Assembly: GCA_020073215.1 (NCBI GenBank)
Contig: JAIQFO010000030.1
Coordinates: 1 to 62,875 of the forward strand
DNA: 62,875 nucleotides
Reading direction: 5' to 3'
Source: Terriglobia bacterium
GTDB taxonomy: Bacteria > Acidobacteriota > Terriglobia > Terriglobales > Acidobacteriaceae
The translations under genes and the position numbers were made by a program. The notes below the pieces were generated by a model. The model had not been told where the DNA came from. It saw only the letters and a list, made by a program, of their open reading frames with translations, and did no database searches. How positions within the stretch are numbered: position 1 is the stretch's first letter; the number at the start of each line of letters is the position of its first letter. Below, piece after piece: positions 16,632 to 26,315 of the stretch.

Positions 16632-19193
16632 CTACTGGCCGGTTTCGGTGAAGACGGCGGGATTGGTGACTCCGGTGACGGTGGCGTTGATGGTGACGGT
16701 TCCGGGAGACGCGGGAAGCGTATAGAACTGGGTCGCCGTTCCGCTGGTGTTGGTAATGACGGGATTTCCGTTGCCGAAATTGCCTCCGGCGCCGCCATCG
16801 TTAAAGGTAACGCTGGCATTGGGAACGGGATTGCCGTACTGGTCGGTCACGAGCGTGGTCAGGGCCACAGGCAATTGCGTTCCGGCGGGAGCGGACTGAT
16901 TATTGCCGCCGGTGACGGCGATGCTCGAGGCGGGTCCGGCAACCGAGGACTCGACGAAGGAGATGTTCTTGAAACCGGCGCATGTAAGTATGTATTGAGC
17001 ACAACTGCCGGTGACCGTAATTTTGGAGACGGTGGTGGGCAACTGCAGAGTGGTACTCGCCTTGCCGTTGACGTCGGTGACCGCGGAAGGCGGACTGGCA
17101 ACGGCGCCATGGTTGGGGGTGAAGTTTACGGTCACGCCAGAGATGCCGTTCTTATAGACGTCCTGGGCCTGGGCAATGAGGGGTTTGGGGAGACTGGAAC
17201 CGGCGGCACCGCTCTGGTTCGCTCCTCCCCAGGCAATGATCTTTATCGCCGGGCCGGGCGTAGCCGTGGCAGTGGTGGTGGCATTGCCGAAACCGGTCCC
17301 AGAGACGGTCAAAGTGTAGGTGCCAGATTTTTGCGGAAGGGTATAGAAGATGTTGGAGACGTTGCCGTTGGAGTCGGTGACAGCTGACGAGGCGGGACTG
17401 AAGGAGCCTCCTTTGCCGCCATCGCTGAAGTTGACGGTGACGCCGACGTCGGGTTGTCCAGTGTACGGGTTAACAATCTGGACCTGAATGGGAAGGGGAA
17501 GCTTAGTAGCAACGGTAGCGGTTTGGGCGTTGCCTCCGGTAATCGTGGCGGTGTGAAACAACCCGTAGGCTTCGAGAGTAGTCCGGGTGCCGACAAAGAC
17601 TCTGCCATCGACGACGGTCTGGGTGGCAAAATGGCCGACGGTTGGCAAAGTGTCGCGCCCATTGGCGGCCTGATTCGTGGTATAGAGCAGTTTTAGAGAA
17701 ACGGCGTCAAACGCCATGAGTTGCGCACCGCCGATGACCCACAAAATTCCGTTGGCGGTGCCGTTGGCAGAGATGGATGGGGAGTGAGCGCCGGTATATT
17801 TCGACAGAGATTTGAGCGGAGTACCGAGCAATCCGCCCGACAACGGGAAAGCCATGAGTTGAGAGCCATTGGGACCGAAGTACACGGTGTGGTTCCAGTA
17901 GGCAGGAGAACTCATCATGACGTCGATGGGATTGGTGTCGTCCTGCGGGACGAGAGCGATTTCCTGAAGAACATTAGCATCTCCCGCGGAGTACATACCC
18001 AGGTTGTCGCGATTAAGAACGAAGGCAACGCCGTATTTGCCGGTAACCACGAGTTCATGGGGCCAGGGGCCGTCTTGATCGGGGAGGACCATGGGTCCAG
18101 AGGAACTCAAGTCAAGATCGTGGGAGTTGAGGAAAGCCACGTTTGCCGGGGTGAAATAATCGGCAGGGTCGACGGGGAGATCGGGAGCAAGCTTCAAGAC
18201 CGTCATGCAGTAGGTCTGGCCACCTGAGGGGACATCGAAGCCTTTGCTTCCGGCTTCCGCGGTGGACGCGAAGACGTTAGGGGCCGGAACATAGGCGTCA
18301 TCGGCGGCGAGACCGTTGCCAGTCTGCCAGATGGAAGTTAATCCGTAGTCGGGCGAGGTGTTGAAGACCCCGAGCTGCGACAGACTGGCAGCGTCATAAG
18401 AAAGCACCCAGCCACTATTGGCGTCGTTGCAGTAGTTGGAGCCGAAGCCCAGGTAAAGAACACCGTTGAGCAACAAGAGGCCGGGGCGGTTTTTCTGGTG
18501 GAGGCTGTTGAAGTGGGTGATGTGTCCCTTTTTGCTGGTGCTGGTGGCGGTGATCAGCACGGGGCTGCCCGGTTGCTCATTACCGGTGGTGATGTCGAGG
18601 GCATGGAGATGGTGTCGGACCGTAGTGCCAAGAAGAGTCTTGGCCACCAGATACATGGTGTTGGTGCTGGGATCGATGACAGGAGTTCCGGTAATACCCT
18701 CCTGGGTGAAGCCGGGACCGGTGCCGCAGGGAAGATAAGTGCCGCTGGCCGTGGTGCCGCCGTTGAGCATGCTGGCATGCCAGAGCTGGACGCCGGTGTC
18801 GGCGTCGATCGCGTAGACCGAATCCATCTCGGTGGCGACGTAGACGACGTTGTGAGTGCCCTGACCGGGGATGTTCACATTGGGCACATAGAGGGGCTGG
18901 GCCATTACGACATAGTCGACGGGAAAACTGAAGGCCTTACCGAAGCTGTTCTTGTTGACGTTGGCGGGGGTCAGCAGGGTCTCATTCGTATTGGCGCCGT
19001 CGCGGGCGCTATTGCCCCGACTGGATAAGAAGGACTGCTGTGCCCACGACGGCGAGAACAAGCCAAGGCAGACGACGAACAGCGTCAGGCCAGCCGCGCG
19101 GAGGCTCGCACGGGGAAATAGCGAATGACCAGCAGGCCGGGAAGACACATCGGAATCGATTTTCCCAACGTTCTGTGACAAAAATTGACGCAT
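16632..19193 (-). CDS. Exported PQQ-like beta-propeller protein with Ig-like (Big_1) repeats
   Basis: I choose ATG 19193 (MRQFLSQNVG), preceded by GGGGAGCAAGGACC; the frame is open 115 codons further upstream but nothing there is conserved-looking. The 853 residues include a signal/anchor segment at about 32-51. A quinoprotein-like propeller follows (SVYAIDADTGVQLWH and repeated Trp/Gly blades) to about residue 520. Four invasin-like Ig repeats come next, each with a pattern like VTDSNGNVSNIFYTLP or VTVNFNDGG. It ends inside the last Ig repeat (NPAVFTETGQ). Surface attachment or cell-envelope display is likely. No Trp/Asp set proves PQQ binding, so the propeller may be structural. Confidence 0.8.
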   Translation of the reverse strand: MRQFLSQNVGKIDSDVSSRPAGHSLFPRASLRAAGLTLFVVCLGLFSPSWAQQSFLSSRGNSARDGANTNETLLTPANVNKNSFGKAFSFPVDYVVMAQPLYVPNVNIPGQGTHNVVYVATEMDSVYAIDADTGVQLWHASMLNGGTTASGTYLPCGTGPGFTQEGITGTPVIDPSTNTMYLVAKTLLGTTVRHHLHALDITTGNEQPGSPVLITATSTSKKGHITHFNSLHQKNRPGLLLLNGVLYLGFGSNYCNDANSGWVLSYDAASLSQLGVFNTSPDYGLTSIWQTGNGLAADDAYVPAPNVFASTAEAGSKGFDVPSGGQTYCMTVLKLAPDLPVDPADYFTPANVAFLNSHDLDLSSSGPMVLPDQDGPWPHELVVTGKYGVAFVLNRDNLGMYSAGDANVLQEIALVPQDDTNPIDVMMSSPAYWNHTVYFGPNGSQLMAFPLSGGLLGTPLKSLSKYTGAHSPSISANGTANGILWVIGGAQLMAFDAVSLKLLYTTNQAANGRDTLPTVGHFATQTVVDGRVFVGTRTTLEAYGLFHTATITGGNAQTATVATKLPLPIQVQIVNPYTGQPDVGVTVNFSDGGKGGSFSPASSAVTDSNGNVSNIFYTLPQKSGTYTLTVSGTGFGNATTTATATPGPAIKIIAWGGANQSGAAGSSLPKPLIAQAQDVYKNGISGVTVNFTPNHGAVASPPSAVTDVNGKASTTLQLPTTVSKITVTGSCAQYILTCAGFKNISFVESSVAGPASSIAVTGGNNQSAPAGTQLPVALTTLVTDQYGNPVPNASVTFNDGGAGGNFGNGNPVITNTSGTATQFYTLPASPGTVTINATVTGVTNPAVFTETGQ

Positions 19194-19356
19194 GGTCCTT
19201 GCTCCCCATAAACCAAAATTGCCGGTGTCTCTCTCTGATAGCACTTTGAACGCCGAGGAAGTGGCAGCTGGGAGCAACAGACTTAGTGGAACTGCAAGAC
19301 TTATGGGAATCTTATACACCTTATGACGATGGCATCGCAATCCCACTTTCGGGCAG

Positions 19357-19372
19357 GTGCAACATCTTGCAC
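19357..19372. promoter_or_regulatory. Inverted repeat in the divergent region upstream of ugd
   Basis: GTGCAA-N4-TTGCAC is a perfect dyad in the 460-bp gap 19194-19653, between the minus-strand propeller gene and ugd. It could be an operator for either gene. The rest of the gap shows no convincing promoter, RNA or gene. Confidence 0.3.
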
Positions 19373-19653
19373 AATATTGCGATTTCGGTCTCAAGGGAAT
19401 GGCGGGAACCGGGGACGGATGGGCAGACTTCGCCGGAGCGATCTTGCCCGCGGGCTGCGCGCGGACCATAGCCGCCAACTTCGGCACAGTGATACCAGTC
19501 ACGCTTTCTTGTGAGATATGCATTCCCATCCTGGACACCGGGCAACGCGCTCATAACAATTGGGAGGCGGTCAGAGCTGGAAAGACTGCTAAAGTAAGAA
19601 TCGGCACACCGACGAGCCGGAGTGCAGATGGAAACTCAGGGAGAAGGCTCGCT

Positions 19654-21069
19654 ATGCGCATCGCGGTAGTTGGTTCCGGATATGTAGGGTTGGTGACAGG
19701 AGCGTGCTTTGCGGATCTAGGGCACGAAGTTGTCCTGGTCGATAACAACGAGAAGAAAATCGCGGCTCTCAGGAACGGCGAGGTGCCGATTCACGAACGA
19801 TTTCTGCCCGAGTTGCTGACGCGGCACCGGGGAACGCGCATCAAGTTTTCGTGCGACCTGCAGGCCGCCACGCGGGAGAGCGAGGTGGTGTTCATTGCGG
19901 TCGGGACACCGCCGACCGAAAGCGGCGACGCGGACATGTCGTATGTGGAATCGGTGGCGCGGGAAATCGCCGGCGGGGTCGACGAGTACAAGGTGGTGGT
20001 GGAGAAGAGCACGGTCCCCGTATATACGAGCCAATGGATCCGCACCATCATTACGAGGAACGGGACCGATCCGGAGTATTTCGATGTGGCTTCGAATCCG
20101 GAATTTCTGCGCGAGGGGACGGCGGTTACGGATTTTCTCTATCCCGACCGCATTGTGGTGGGAGTGGAGAGCGAGCGGGCGGCGGAGGTCATGCGCCAGC
20201 TCTATGGGCCACTGACCAGCGGATGGTATTACGGACGGGGGGAGGCAATTCCGCGTCCGGATGCGGCCGCAGGCAAAGCGCCGCCGCGGTTGATCGTCAC
20301 CAGCACGAAAAGCGCGGAGCTGATCAAGCATGCTTCCAACGCATTTCTGGCGATGAAGATTTCCTTTATCAACGCCGTGGCCTCGATCTGCGAATCGGTG
20401 GGGGCGAATGTGCAGCAGGTGTGCGACGGGATCGGGACGGATTCGCGGATCGGACCGCGATTCATGAGTCCGGGGATCGGGTATGGAGGCTCGTGTTTTC
20501 CGAAAGACCTGATGGCGTTCCGGGCGGTTGCCAAGGAAAGCGGATACGACTTCCGGTTGCTGGAAGAAGTCGTTCGCATTAATGAAGAGCAGAGGCACCG
20601 CTTCTTGCGCAAGGTGCGGAGCGTGCTTTGGACTTTCCGCGGCAAGCGACTGGGCGTGCTCGGCCTCGCGTTCAAGGGCGGAACCGACGATATAAGGGAG
20701 TCCCCGGCAGTGTTGCTGGTGCAGGAACTGCTGCGCGAAGGCTGCCACATTTGCGCTTACGATCCGGCGGCGATGGAGCGGGCGAAAGAAGCGCTGAAAT
20801 CGGGGGTGGAGTGGGCAGCGGATGCGTATGAGGCGGCGAAGGGCGCGGATGCGCTGCTGATCCTGACGGAGTGGGAAGAGTTCGCGGCGCTGGATCTGGA
20901 GCGTCTGCGAGCGCTGCTTAAGTATCCGATCGTGCTGGACGGGCGAAATCTGTATGATCCAGCAGTCATGTTGGAGCACGGATTTTCTTACTACAGCGTG
21001 GGGCGTCCGGCAGTGTTGGCCGAGGAGTTGCCGGCGAGCAGGCGTCCGAAGAAAAAGGAGAGCGCCTGA
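19654..21069 (+). CDS. ugd: UDP-glucose 6-dehydrogenase
   Basis: This enzyme oxidises UDP-glucose twice with NAD to UDP-glucuronate. I start at ATG 19654 (MRIAVVGSGYVGLVTG), just after AGGGAGAAGG; the frame runs 99 codons further up without conserved content. The 471 residues carry the Rossmann motif GSGYVGLVTG, FIAVGTPP, EKSTVPVYT, FLREGTA and the catalytic-cysteine motif GYGGSCFPKD (Cys281). The C-terminal GLAFKGGTDDIRESPA and DGRNLYDP motifs follow. It is followed by a UDP-glucuronate decarboxylase, so the two make UDP-xylose for polysaccharide or glycan synthesis. Confidence 0.96.
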   Translation: MRIAVVGSGYVGLVTGACFADLGHEVVLVDNNEKKIAALRNGEVPIHERFLPELLTRHRGTRIKFSCDLQAATRESEVVFIAVGTPPTESGDADMSYVESVAREIAGGVDEYKVVVEKSTVPVYTSQWIRTIITRNGTDPEYFDVASNPEFLREGTAVTDFLYPDRIVVGVESERAAEVMRQLYGPLTSGWYYGRGEAIPRPDAAAGKAPPRLIVTSTKSAELIKHASNAFLAMKISFINAVASICESVGANVQQVCDGIGTDSRIGPRFMSPGIGYGGSCFPKDLMAFRAVAKESGYDFRLLEEVVRINEEQRHRFLRKVRSVLWTFRGKRLGVLGLAFKGGTDDIRESPAVLLVQELLREGCHICAYDPAAMERAKEALKSGVEWAADAYEAAKGADALLILTEWEEFAALDLERLRALLKYPIVLDGRNLYDPAVMLEHGFSYYSVGRPAVLAEELPASRRPKKKESA

Positions 21070-21087
21070 AGAGACGCCCCCTTCAAA

Positions 21088-21140
21088 GCAAAGTCAAGAC
21101 TGGAAAAACAAAGTCAAAGACTGGAAAGCAACGTCAGGAC
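21088..21140. repeat. 20-bp tandem repeat between ugd and the decarboxylase
   Basis: Two and a half copies of a CAAAGTCAAGACTGGAAAA-like unit are present. The segment contains no gene. Confidence 0.75.
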
Positions 21141-21180
21141 CTTAAGGGATTGCGGGCAGTAACTCGTGAATACGAAAAAC

Positions 21181-22152
21181 ATGAATACTCGAAGCATGAA
21201 GACGCGACGCGCGCTGGTGACGGGAGGGGCGGGCTTTCTGGGATCGCACTTGTGCGATGCGCTGCTGGGCGAGGGCTATCGGGTGGTGGCGGCGGACAAT
21301 CTGCTGACCGGGCGCCTCGCGAACCTCGAGCACCTGCGGAACGATTCGCGTTTTGAGTTTGTGGAGAAAGATGTTTGCGAGCCGGAGGAGTGGGGCACGC
21401 TGGATTATGTGTTTCACTTCGCGAGTCCGGCGAGTCCGGTGGACTATGCCGCGCACGGGATCGAAACGTTGCGCGTGGGATCGTATGGGACGTTCGAGGC
21501 GCTGGAGACCGCCCGGCGATGCGGCGCGAAGTTCATGATGGCCTCGACGTCGGAGTGCTACGGGGATCCTTTGGTACATCCGCAGCCGGAGACCTATTGG
21601 GGAAATGTGAATTCGGTGGGCCCGCGGTCGGTGTACGACGAGGCCAAGCGCTTTTCAGAAGCCGTGACCATGGCCTATCACCGCTATCACCAGGTGGACA
21701 CCCGCATTCTGCGCATCTTCAATACGTACGGGCCGCGCATGCAGATCAACGATGGGCGGGTGATTCCGAATTTCATGTGGCAGGCGCTGCGGGGAGAAGA
21801 TCTTACCGTGTACGGCGACGGCAGCCAGACGCGCAGCTTCTGTTATGTGAGCGATGAAGTGGATGGAATTCTGCGCCTGGCGCGATCCGACGAGCACGAG
21901 CCCGTGAATATTGGAAACCCCACCGAATTCACCATTCTGGAATGCGCGCGGCAAGTGATTGCGACAACGGGGTCGAAGAGCCAGATCAAGTTCGAAGCGC
22001 TGCCGCAGGACGATCCGAAACAGCGGCGTCCGGATATTTCGAAGGCGAAGCGGCTGCTGGGATGGGAACCGAAAGTCGAGTTGGAAAGCGGGTTGAAGCT
22101 TTCGCTGGAATATTTTCGCGGGGCGGTGGCGGAGAAGACGCAGTTGGCTTAG
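21181..22152 (+). CDS. UDP-glucuronate decarboxylase (UDP-xylose synthase), SDR family
   Basis: This NAD-dependent extended SDR enzyme converts UDP-glucuronate to UDP-xylose. I use the first ATG, 21181 (323 residues); a GTG at 21166 or ATG at 21196 are equally open alternatives, and no clear ribosome-binding site decides. Visible are the glycine motif [14 protein letters not shown], the substrate loop [21 protein letters not shown], the catalytic [12 protein letters not shown] (Tyr-x3-Lys) and NTYGPRM. The [19 protein letters not shown] block and the C-terminal [16 protein letters not shown] also fit. These match UXS rather than epimerases. It works directly after ugd. Confidence 0.93.
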   Translation: MNTRSMKTRRALVTGGAGFLGSHLCDALLGEGYRVVAADNLLTGRLANLEHLRNDSRFEFVEKDVCEPEEWGTLDYVFHFASPASPVDYAAHGIETLRVGSYGTFEALETARRCGAKFMMASTSECYGDPLVHPQPETYWGNVNSVGPRSVYDEAKRFSEAVTMAYHRYHQVDTRILRIFNTYGPRMQINDGRVIPNFMWQALRGEDLTVYGDGSQTRSFCYVSDEVDGILRLARSDEHEPVNIGNPTEFTILECARQVIATTGSKSQIKFEALPQDDPKQRRPDISKAKRLLGWEPKVELESGLKLSLEYFRGAVAEKTQLA

Positions 22153-22249
22153 CGGAGGGCGCTTCCCGGGTTAGCTGCGACCAAGTCACGGCATGGCGAG
22201 AATTCCGTGAGATTTCCTGAGATGGAACGTACGGTTAGGGATGAATAGG

Positions 22250-22310
22250 GGTCCTTCGACTCCGCCGAGCCATTCGCTTCGCTCACGGCTCGGCTGCGCT
22301 CAGGATGACA
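22250..22310. repeat. Family B repeat (shortened copy) between convergent genes
   Basis: GGTCCTTCGACTCCGCCGAG and CTCGGCTGCGCTCAGGATGAC retain one outer arm of the family. It lies between the UDP-xylose synthase stop and the PilZ gene stop. Confidence 0.75.
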
Positions 22311-22339
22311 TTCTTATAGATTTTGGCGGAAGATTTTTT

Positions 22340-23446
22340 TTACCGGCGTTGTTCGTCGAGCGAGGGCCCGGCGGCGAGAACCGCGAGCAGGCGCATCACT
22401 TCTTCGCGCTCGACGGAATCGCGGAACATGAAGCGCACGCCCATGCCGAACCCAGGATGGGTGGCCAGCACCTGGCCCCGGATTCTCAATTTCACGTCGG
22501 CAGTGCGAACCAGAATCTCCACCCCCGACTGCGCGGAGAGCGGGGAGGGCATTTCGACGTAGCAGCCGCCCTCGCTGATATCGGACAGGGTGCAGCGATT
22601 GGGGACGCCGTCGCCGAGACGATAGACTTCGGCTCCGAGTTTGCAGGCGAGGCGTAGCTCTCCGCGGCGGTTGCCGGCGTTGGAGATGAGGGAAGCATCT
22701 TTTGCTTCAGCGGTTTTCTCGGGCTGGGGGCAAGAGCTTGCCGGTGGCTGGGCGGGCACTCCGCTCGCCGGGAGGCCATCACTGTGCTGGAGCCAGGTCT
22801 GGATGAGGCGGCGCGAGGACTGCGGCACGTCGAGAAAACGAATTCCGGTGCGCCCGCTCGCGTCCTGCCAGGCAACTTCTCCCGACAAGCGGACCAGTTG
22901 CTTCTGGCCAGGAAGGGCGAACTCGAAATAAACCTTGCATGCGGGTGGAATCCGGCTGACGGTGAGGAGAGCGGTTCCGCCTTCACTAAGGTCGGTCAGA
23001 GCGGCGTTCAGTTCGGGCGCTCCAGGATAGGCGACGTTGGCGGTGGAACGGACAGGTTTGCGGGCAGAGCGGCGGCGTTCACGGCGCATCAGGCCGCGGG
23101 CGGCGCGCAGGCTCGTGCGGGTGCGCTCGGACGAAAGCGGGCGATAGAGAACAAAGTTGGCGCCGAACCCGAACACAGGGCGGGCGTTAAAGGTGCCATC
23201 GACAATCGCAATCAACATGCTGGAGCGGTTTTTCGAGGACTGGCGCAGGCGCGCCAGGAATTCCTCGGAACTCCGGTCGGCGCGATAGTCGAGGACGATA
23301 GCGTCGAAGTGCCGGCTGTCGAGCAGTTCCAACCCGCAGGAGATCGAAGTCGTATGCTCGGCCGCCATCCCCAACTCGGACTGCATGAGTGCGAGCAGGC
23401 TGGTGGAGTCCTGATCCGGGCACACCAGTAAGGCGTGTAGATCCAT
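22340..23446 (-). CDS. Receiver-like plus two PilZ domains (c-di-GMP binding candidate)
   Basis: I start at ATG 23446 (MDLHALLVCPDQ), which begins a receiver-like fold; the upstream extension of 53 codons is rejected. The protein has 368 residues. Residues 1-120 resemble a CheY receiver (FDAIVLDYRADRSSEEFLA with Asp in the phosphoacceptor strand). The conserved acidic pair and Lys are hard to see, so it may be degenerate. Two PilZ domains follow: RRSARKPVR with DLSEGG (about 125-230) and RRGELRLACK with DISEGG (about 265-355). Both keep the RxxxR and D/NxSxxG c-di-GMP motifs. Its neighbour genes supply UDP-sugars, so control of polysaccharide production is an inference. It converges on the UDP-xylose synthase gene. 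Confidence 0.85.
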   Translation of the reverse strand: MDLHALLVCPDQDSTSLLALMQSELGMAAEHTTSISCGLELLDSRHFDAIVLDYRADRSSEEFLARLRQSSKNRSSMLIAIVDGTFNARPVFGFGANFVLYRPLSSERTRTSLRAARGLMRRERRRSARKPVRSTANVAYPGAPELNAALTDLSEGGTALLTVSRIPPACKVYFEFALPGQKQLVRLSGEVAWQDASGRTGIRFLDVPQSSRRLIQTWLQHSDGLPASGVPAQPPASSCPQPEKTAEAKDASLISNAGNRRGELRLACKLGAEVYRLGDGVPNRCTLSDISEGGCYVEMPSPLSAQSGVEILVRTADVKLRIRGQVLATHPGFGMGVRFMFRDSVEREEVMRLLAVLAAGPSLDEQRR

Positions 23447-23654
23447 AATTGTCGATGGTAAGAGAGGTGGGTACCAACGACAAGTTACCTGTGTCACGCC
23501 GCCGGTGCGGTTTCGGACGTCTTTTTGGCCATCCGCTTGCCTGATGGGGGCGAGCATATTCTTCGCGTCTGGTGAAGGTGGTATCCTCGACGGATTCGGG
23601 CCCACAGGGGCGTGGGTTGGCGCTAGCCAGGAATCTCAGAGGAATGACTTCGGA

Positions 23655-24902
23655 ATGGTGAATCGGTCTGAAAATCGTAAGCTCTGGCTGCTGCTGGGGC
23701 TGCTGGCGGCACTTTCCCTGAGTCTGTTTCTGATTCCGGCGTTTGTTATACGGCCATTTCGCTACCAGTCGGAGAGGGCGCTGGGGTTGGCGATCGCGGC
23801 GAAGCAGATTGCGCCCGCGCTGTCGGTGGCCGCCCTGGCGGGCGTGCTGGCGCTGGGCTGGCGTCTATGGCGGAGCTCGTCGAGAGTGTTGCGGACGGGC
23901 ATCGTGGGGGCACTGGTGCTCAGCGCGGCGTCGGCAGTGATGGTGCGGCAGAACTACTTTGAGTGGATGTTTCATCCCATCACGGCCGCGGGGTTCGTGT
24001 CCCCTGGCGATGCCCGCCTCGGCGACAAGGAAATGGTGATGGCGGTGCGGATCGGAGCGGAAGCGCGCGCTTACCCGATCGTGCAGATGGCCTACCATCA
24101 CATCCTGAACGACACAGTGGCCGGGGTACCGATCGCCGTTACTTATTGAACCCTCTGTCACACCGGTCTGGTGTGGAAGCGAACGGCGCGGGGACGCGAA
24201 CTCCATTTCTGTCTGGCGGGGATCAATAACCAGAATTTTCTGATGCGCGACCGCGAGACGGGCTCGTGGTGGCAGCAGGTCACGGGGCGCGCGATCGCCG
24301 GCGAACTGGCGGGCAGTGCTCTGGAATTGATGCCGAACGACGAACTCACGTTCGCCTTGTGGAAATCGGAGGCGCCGCAGGGACATGGACTGGTGCTGGC
24401 GCCGGTCCCCGGACACAAAAAAGATTACGACCAAGAATGGGAAAGAGAGGTCGCGAAGTATCCGGTGCCGCTGACGTTTCCCGGGCAGGGACTGAAGGAT
24501 CGCGACGTGGTTCTGGGAGTCGAGATCGGCGGGCAGGCACGGGCTTTTCCTTTGGAAAAGGTGCGCGGGGCGAGCCCGGTTGAGGACAAGATTAGCGGCG
24601 TTCCGGTGGTCCTGGTGACCGGGCCCGACGGCGAGTCAGTGCGCGTGTTCGGCTCGCAGCTGAATGGATTGGACATTGAGCTCTATCGCGATGCGCGGAA
24701 TAATGGGCAAAGTGATGGACAAAATAATGGACCAAGTCCAGAGTGGCGGCTCGTCGATTCGCGAGGCAACACATGGAACTTTGCCGGATGCGCGACCAGC
24801 GGGCCGGCCACGGGTCAGTGTCTGGAGAAGATCAATTACTTGAAGGACTACTGGTTCGACTGGAAGAACTATAACCCTCGGACTACGGTGTACAGCCACT
24901 AG
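23655..24902 (+). CDS. DUF3179 membrane protein, probable selenoprotein (UGA at residue 165)
   Basis: From ATG 23655 the frame holds 415 residues if the single in-frame TGA at 24147-24149 is read. Residues about 10-35, 50-70 and 78-98 are three membrane helices, and the rest is a DUF3179 domain outside the membrane. The family has a conserved TYCxLCxTG motif, and here it reads TY-(UGA)-TLCHTG, so selenocysteine replaces the first Cys of CxxC. After the UGA the family continues without any damage (RDRETGSWWQQVTGRAIAG and GHGLVLAP) to a normal stop. A hairpin with loop GGTCT follows 9 bp after the UGA. Alternatives are a pseudogene, a sequencing error or two separate peptides. The intact downstream half and the exact codon position favour selenocysteine. 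The function of DUF3179 is unknown to me; a redox role is inferred. Confidence 0.82.
24147..24180 (+). promoter_or_regulatory. Candidate bacterial SECIS element after the UGA codon
   Basis: TGA (24147-24149) is followed by the stem CACACC (24159-24164), loop GGTCT and stem GGTGTG (24170-24175), a perfect 6-bp helix. A T-G wobble and two further pairs lie below one mismatch. The loop starts 15 nt after the UGA. E. coli fdhF, as I recall it, also has GGUCU in its SECIS loop, and the G-U in that loop is needed for SelB binding. No SelB, SelA or tRNA-Sec gene lies in this window. Confidence 0.72.
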
Positions 24903-24973
24903 TTACAGTCCAGGCCCCTTGGCCGGAAGTTCGCATCCTTTCGTTTCTTAACGTGCGCTCATAAACGCGGTAT

Positions 24974-26116
24974 ATGTTAGCCATGGAAGGACCGGGCAGC
25001 AGTGTGGCGGTAGTCACGCTGGTGGCAGTTGCAGTGTCTTTCGCCGCGTGCAATCGCGTGACGGGAACGAAGTCCGCCCAAGCGGGGACAGTTGTTGTAG
25101 CGCAGACGGCGCCGCAGACGGCGCCGCCATCCGCGGCTGCCCAAACGGGCCCCGCGATCCCAAGCTCTCCCTTGGCAGTATCTGCTTCGTCCTCCCCGCC
25201 AGTTGCGCCACCGCAGTCCGACGCGCCTCCTCCGAAGGTGTCTGTTTCAGACCGCAGCCAGACGCTTATCGTCGCGCAGCAAACGTTCCGCTTGCTGACT
25301 CACGTGCAAAGCATGGCAGGGACAGGCGAGCAAACGGTGGAATGGTGGGAGTTGCGCAATGCGAAGGACCAGGTAGTTTATCGCCAGTCCTATCCTGTGA
25401 CTTTCACGAATGGCTCGTTCGACTGGATGGTTTCAATCAGCGCCAAGTCGTTCACCACAGCGCAAGGCGGCGGCATATTGATTGAAGGAGGAGAGGAGCC
25501 CTCGGCGCCCGACAGCGGAGGCTGGGTGCAAGTATTCGGGTTCAAGTACGGTCGCGATAAATATGGCGCGGATGAAAGTCTCTTCGGCCCCTTTGGCCCG
25601 CCGATATTTATCGAAGGAGAGTTTCTGGGTGTCGACACCGATTCCTTTCGCCCCACTCCAACCTCTTTTCAAGGAACAACGACCACGGTCGTACGTGACG
25701 TCCTGAAGTTCCGACTATGGACGGGAAACTTCAACATTGTTTATCCGGTACTGATCAATTGGATTACCGGCAGGCTGCAACCGGCCTGGCGCTGCCTTGA
25801 GAGGACATCGAAGGGACAGGTTGAACGCTGCTCGTACCCGATCACGATCGAGGCGCACCGCGATAGCCAACCCACGTTCGTGCGTCTTTTTCCCGAAGCC
25901 GATGACGGCTTCACGCCCAAACACGTGATCGTGCAGCCGCAGAGCAAAGTCGAGTACCTCGAAGCCCGGACGCCGGTCACCTGGAACGAGGATGCCAAAG
26001 CGATCTCGTTCAGCGTAAACGGAGATGTATGGATCAAGGTCCGCATCGACGGGGTCGAGGGCTGGATCCACAGCCAAGAGGACTTTGATGCCGTGGGCCT
26101 GCCACAGGCGGGCTAG
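24974..26116 (+). CDS. Exported lipoprotein of unknown function
   Basis: The protein has up to 380 residues, starting at ATG 24974 or 24983. The N-terminus is hydrophobic and ends in a lipobox-like VSFAAC with Cys26, so lipid attachment is likely. A Thr/Pro/Ala-rich, low-complexity linker (about 30-80) leads to a folded domain. That domain is rich in aromatic residues (TVEWWELRNAKDQVVY, GGWVQVFGFKYGRDKYG) and ends with an SH3-like VWIKVRIDGVEGWIH. I do not recognise the family. It follows the DUF3179 gene by 71 bp in the same direction, so it may be co-transcribed. Confidence 0.7.
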   Translation: MLAMEGPGSSVAVVTLVAVAVSFAACNRVTGTKSAQAGTVVVAQTAPQTAPPSAAAQTGPAIPSSPLAVSASSSPPVAPPQSDAPPPKVSVSDRSQTLIVAQQTFRLLTHVQSMAGTGEQTVEWWELRNAKDQVVYRQSYPVTFTNGSFDWMVSISAKSFTTAQGGGILIEGGEEPSAPDSGGWVQVFGFKYGRDKYGADESLFGPFGPPIFIEGEFLGVDTDSFRPTPTSFQGTTTTVVRDVLKFRLWTGNFNIVYPVLINWITGRLQPAWRCLERTSKGQVERCSYPITIEAHRDSQPTFVRLFPEADDGFTPKHVIVQPQSKVEYLEARTPVTWNEDAKAISFSVNGDVWIKVRIDGVEGWIHSQEDFDAVGLPQAG

Positions 26117-26315
26117 ACTCGGGCTGCTCTTGAATCATGCCCTTGTCACGGGCTGCTCGGGGCCTCTCCCCTGCCACGCCCGTCCATCCTTTGACACGCA
26201 TCCAAATGTCTAGAGAGGCCGGTTGGTGATTTAGAATCAAGCAGCGACGCACATTGGTTCCAAAGCAAGGGTTCGGACCGCGAATTGCTCTTTGGACGCA
26301 TGCACAGCTCTCCCC

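Noticed and set aside
19717..20979. 420-residue minus-strand frame
   Set aside because: It is antisense to UDP-glucose dehydrogenase, whose catalytic motifs are clear.
23505..24149. Gene ending at the UGA as a 164-residue protein
   Set aside because: The DUF3179 domain continues in the same frame after the UGA with full conservation, so a natural end here is unlikely.
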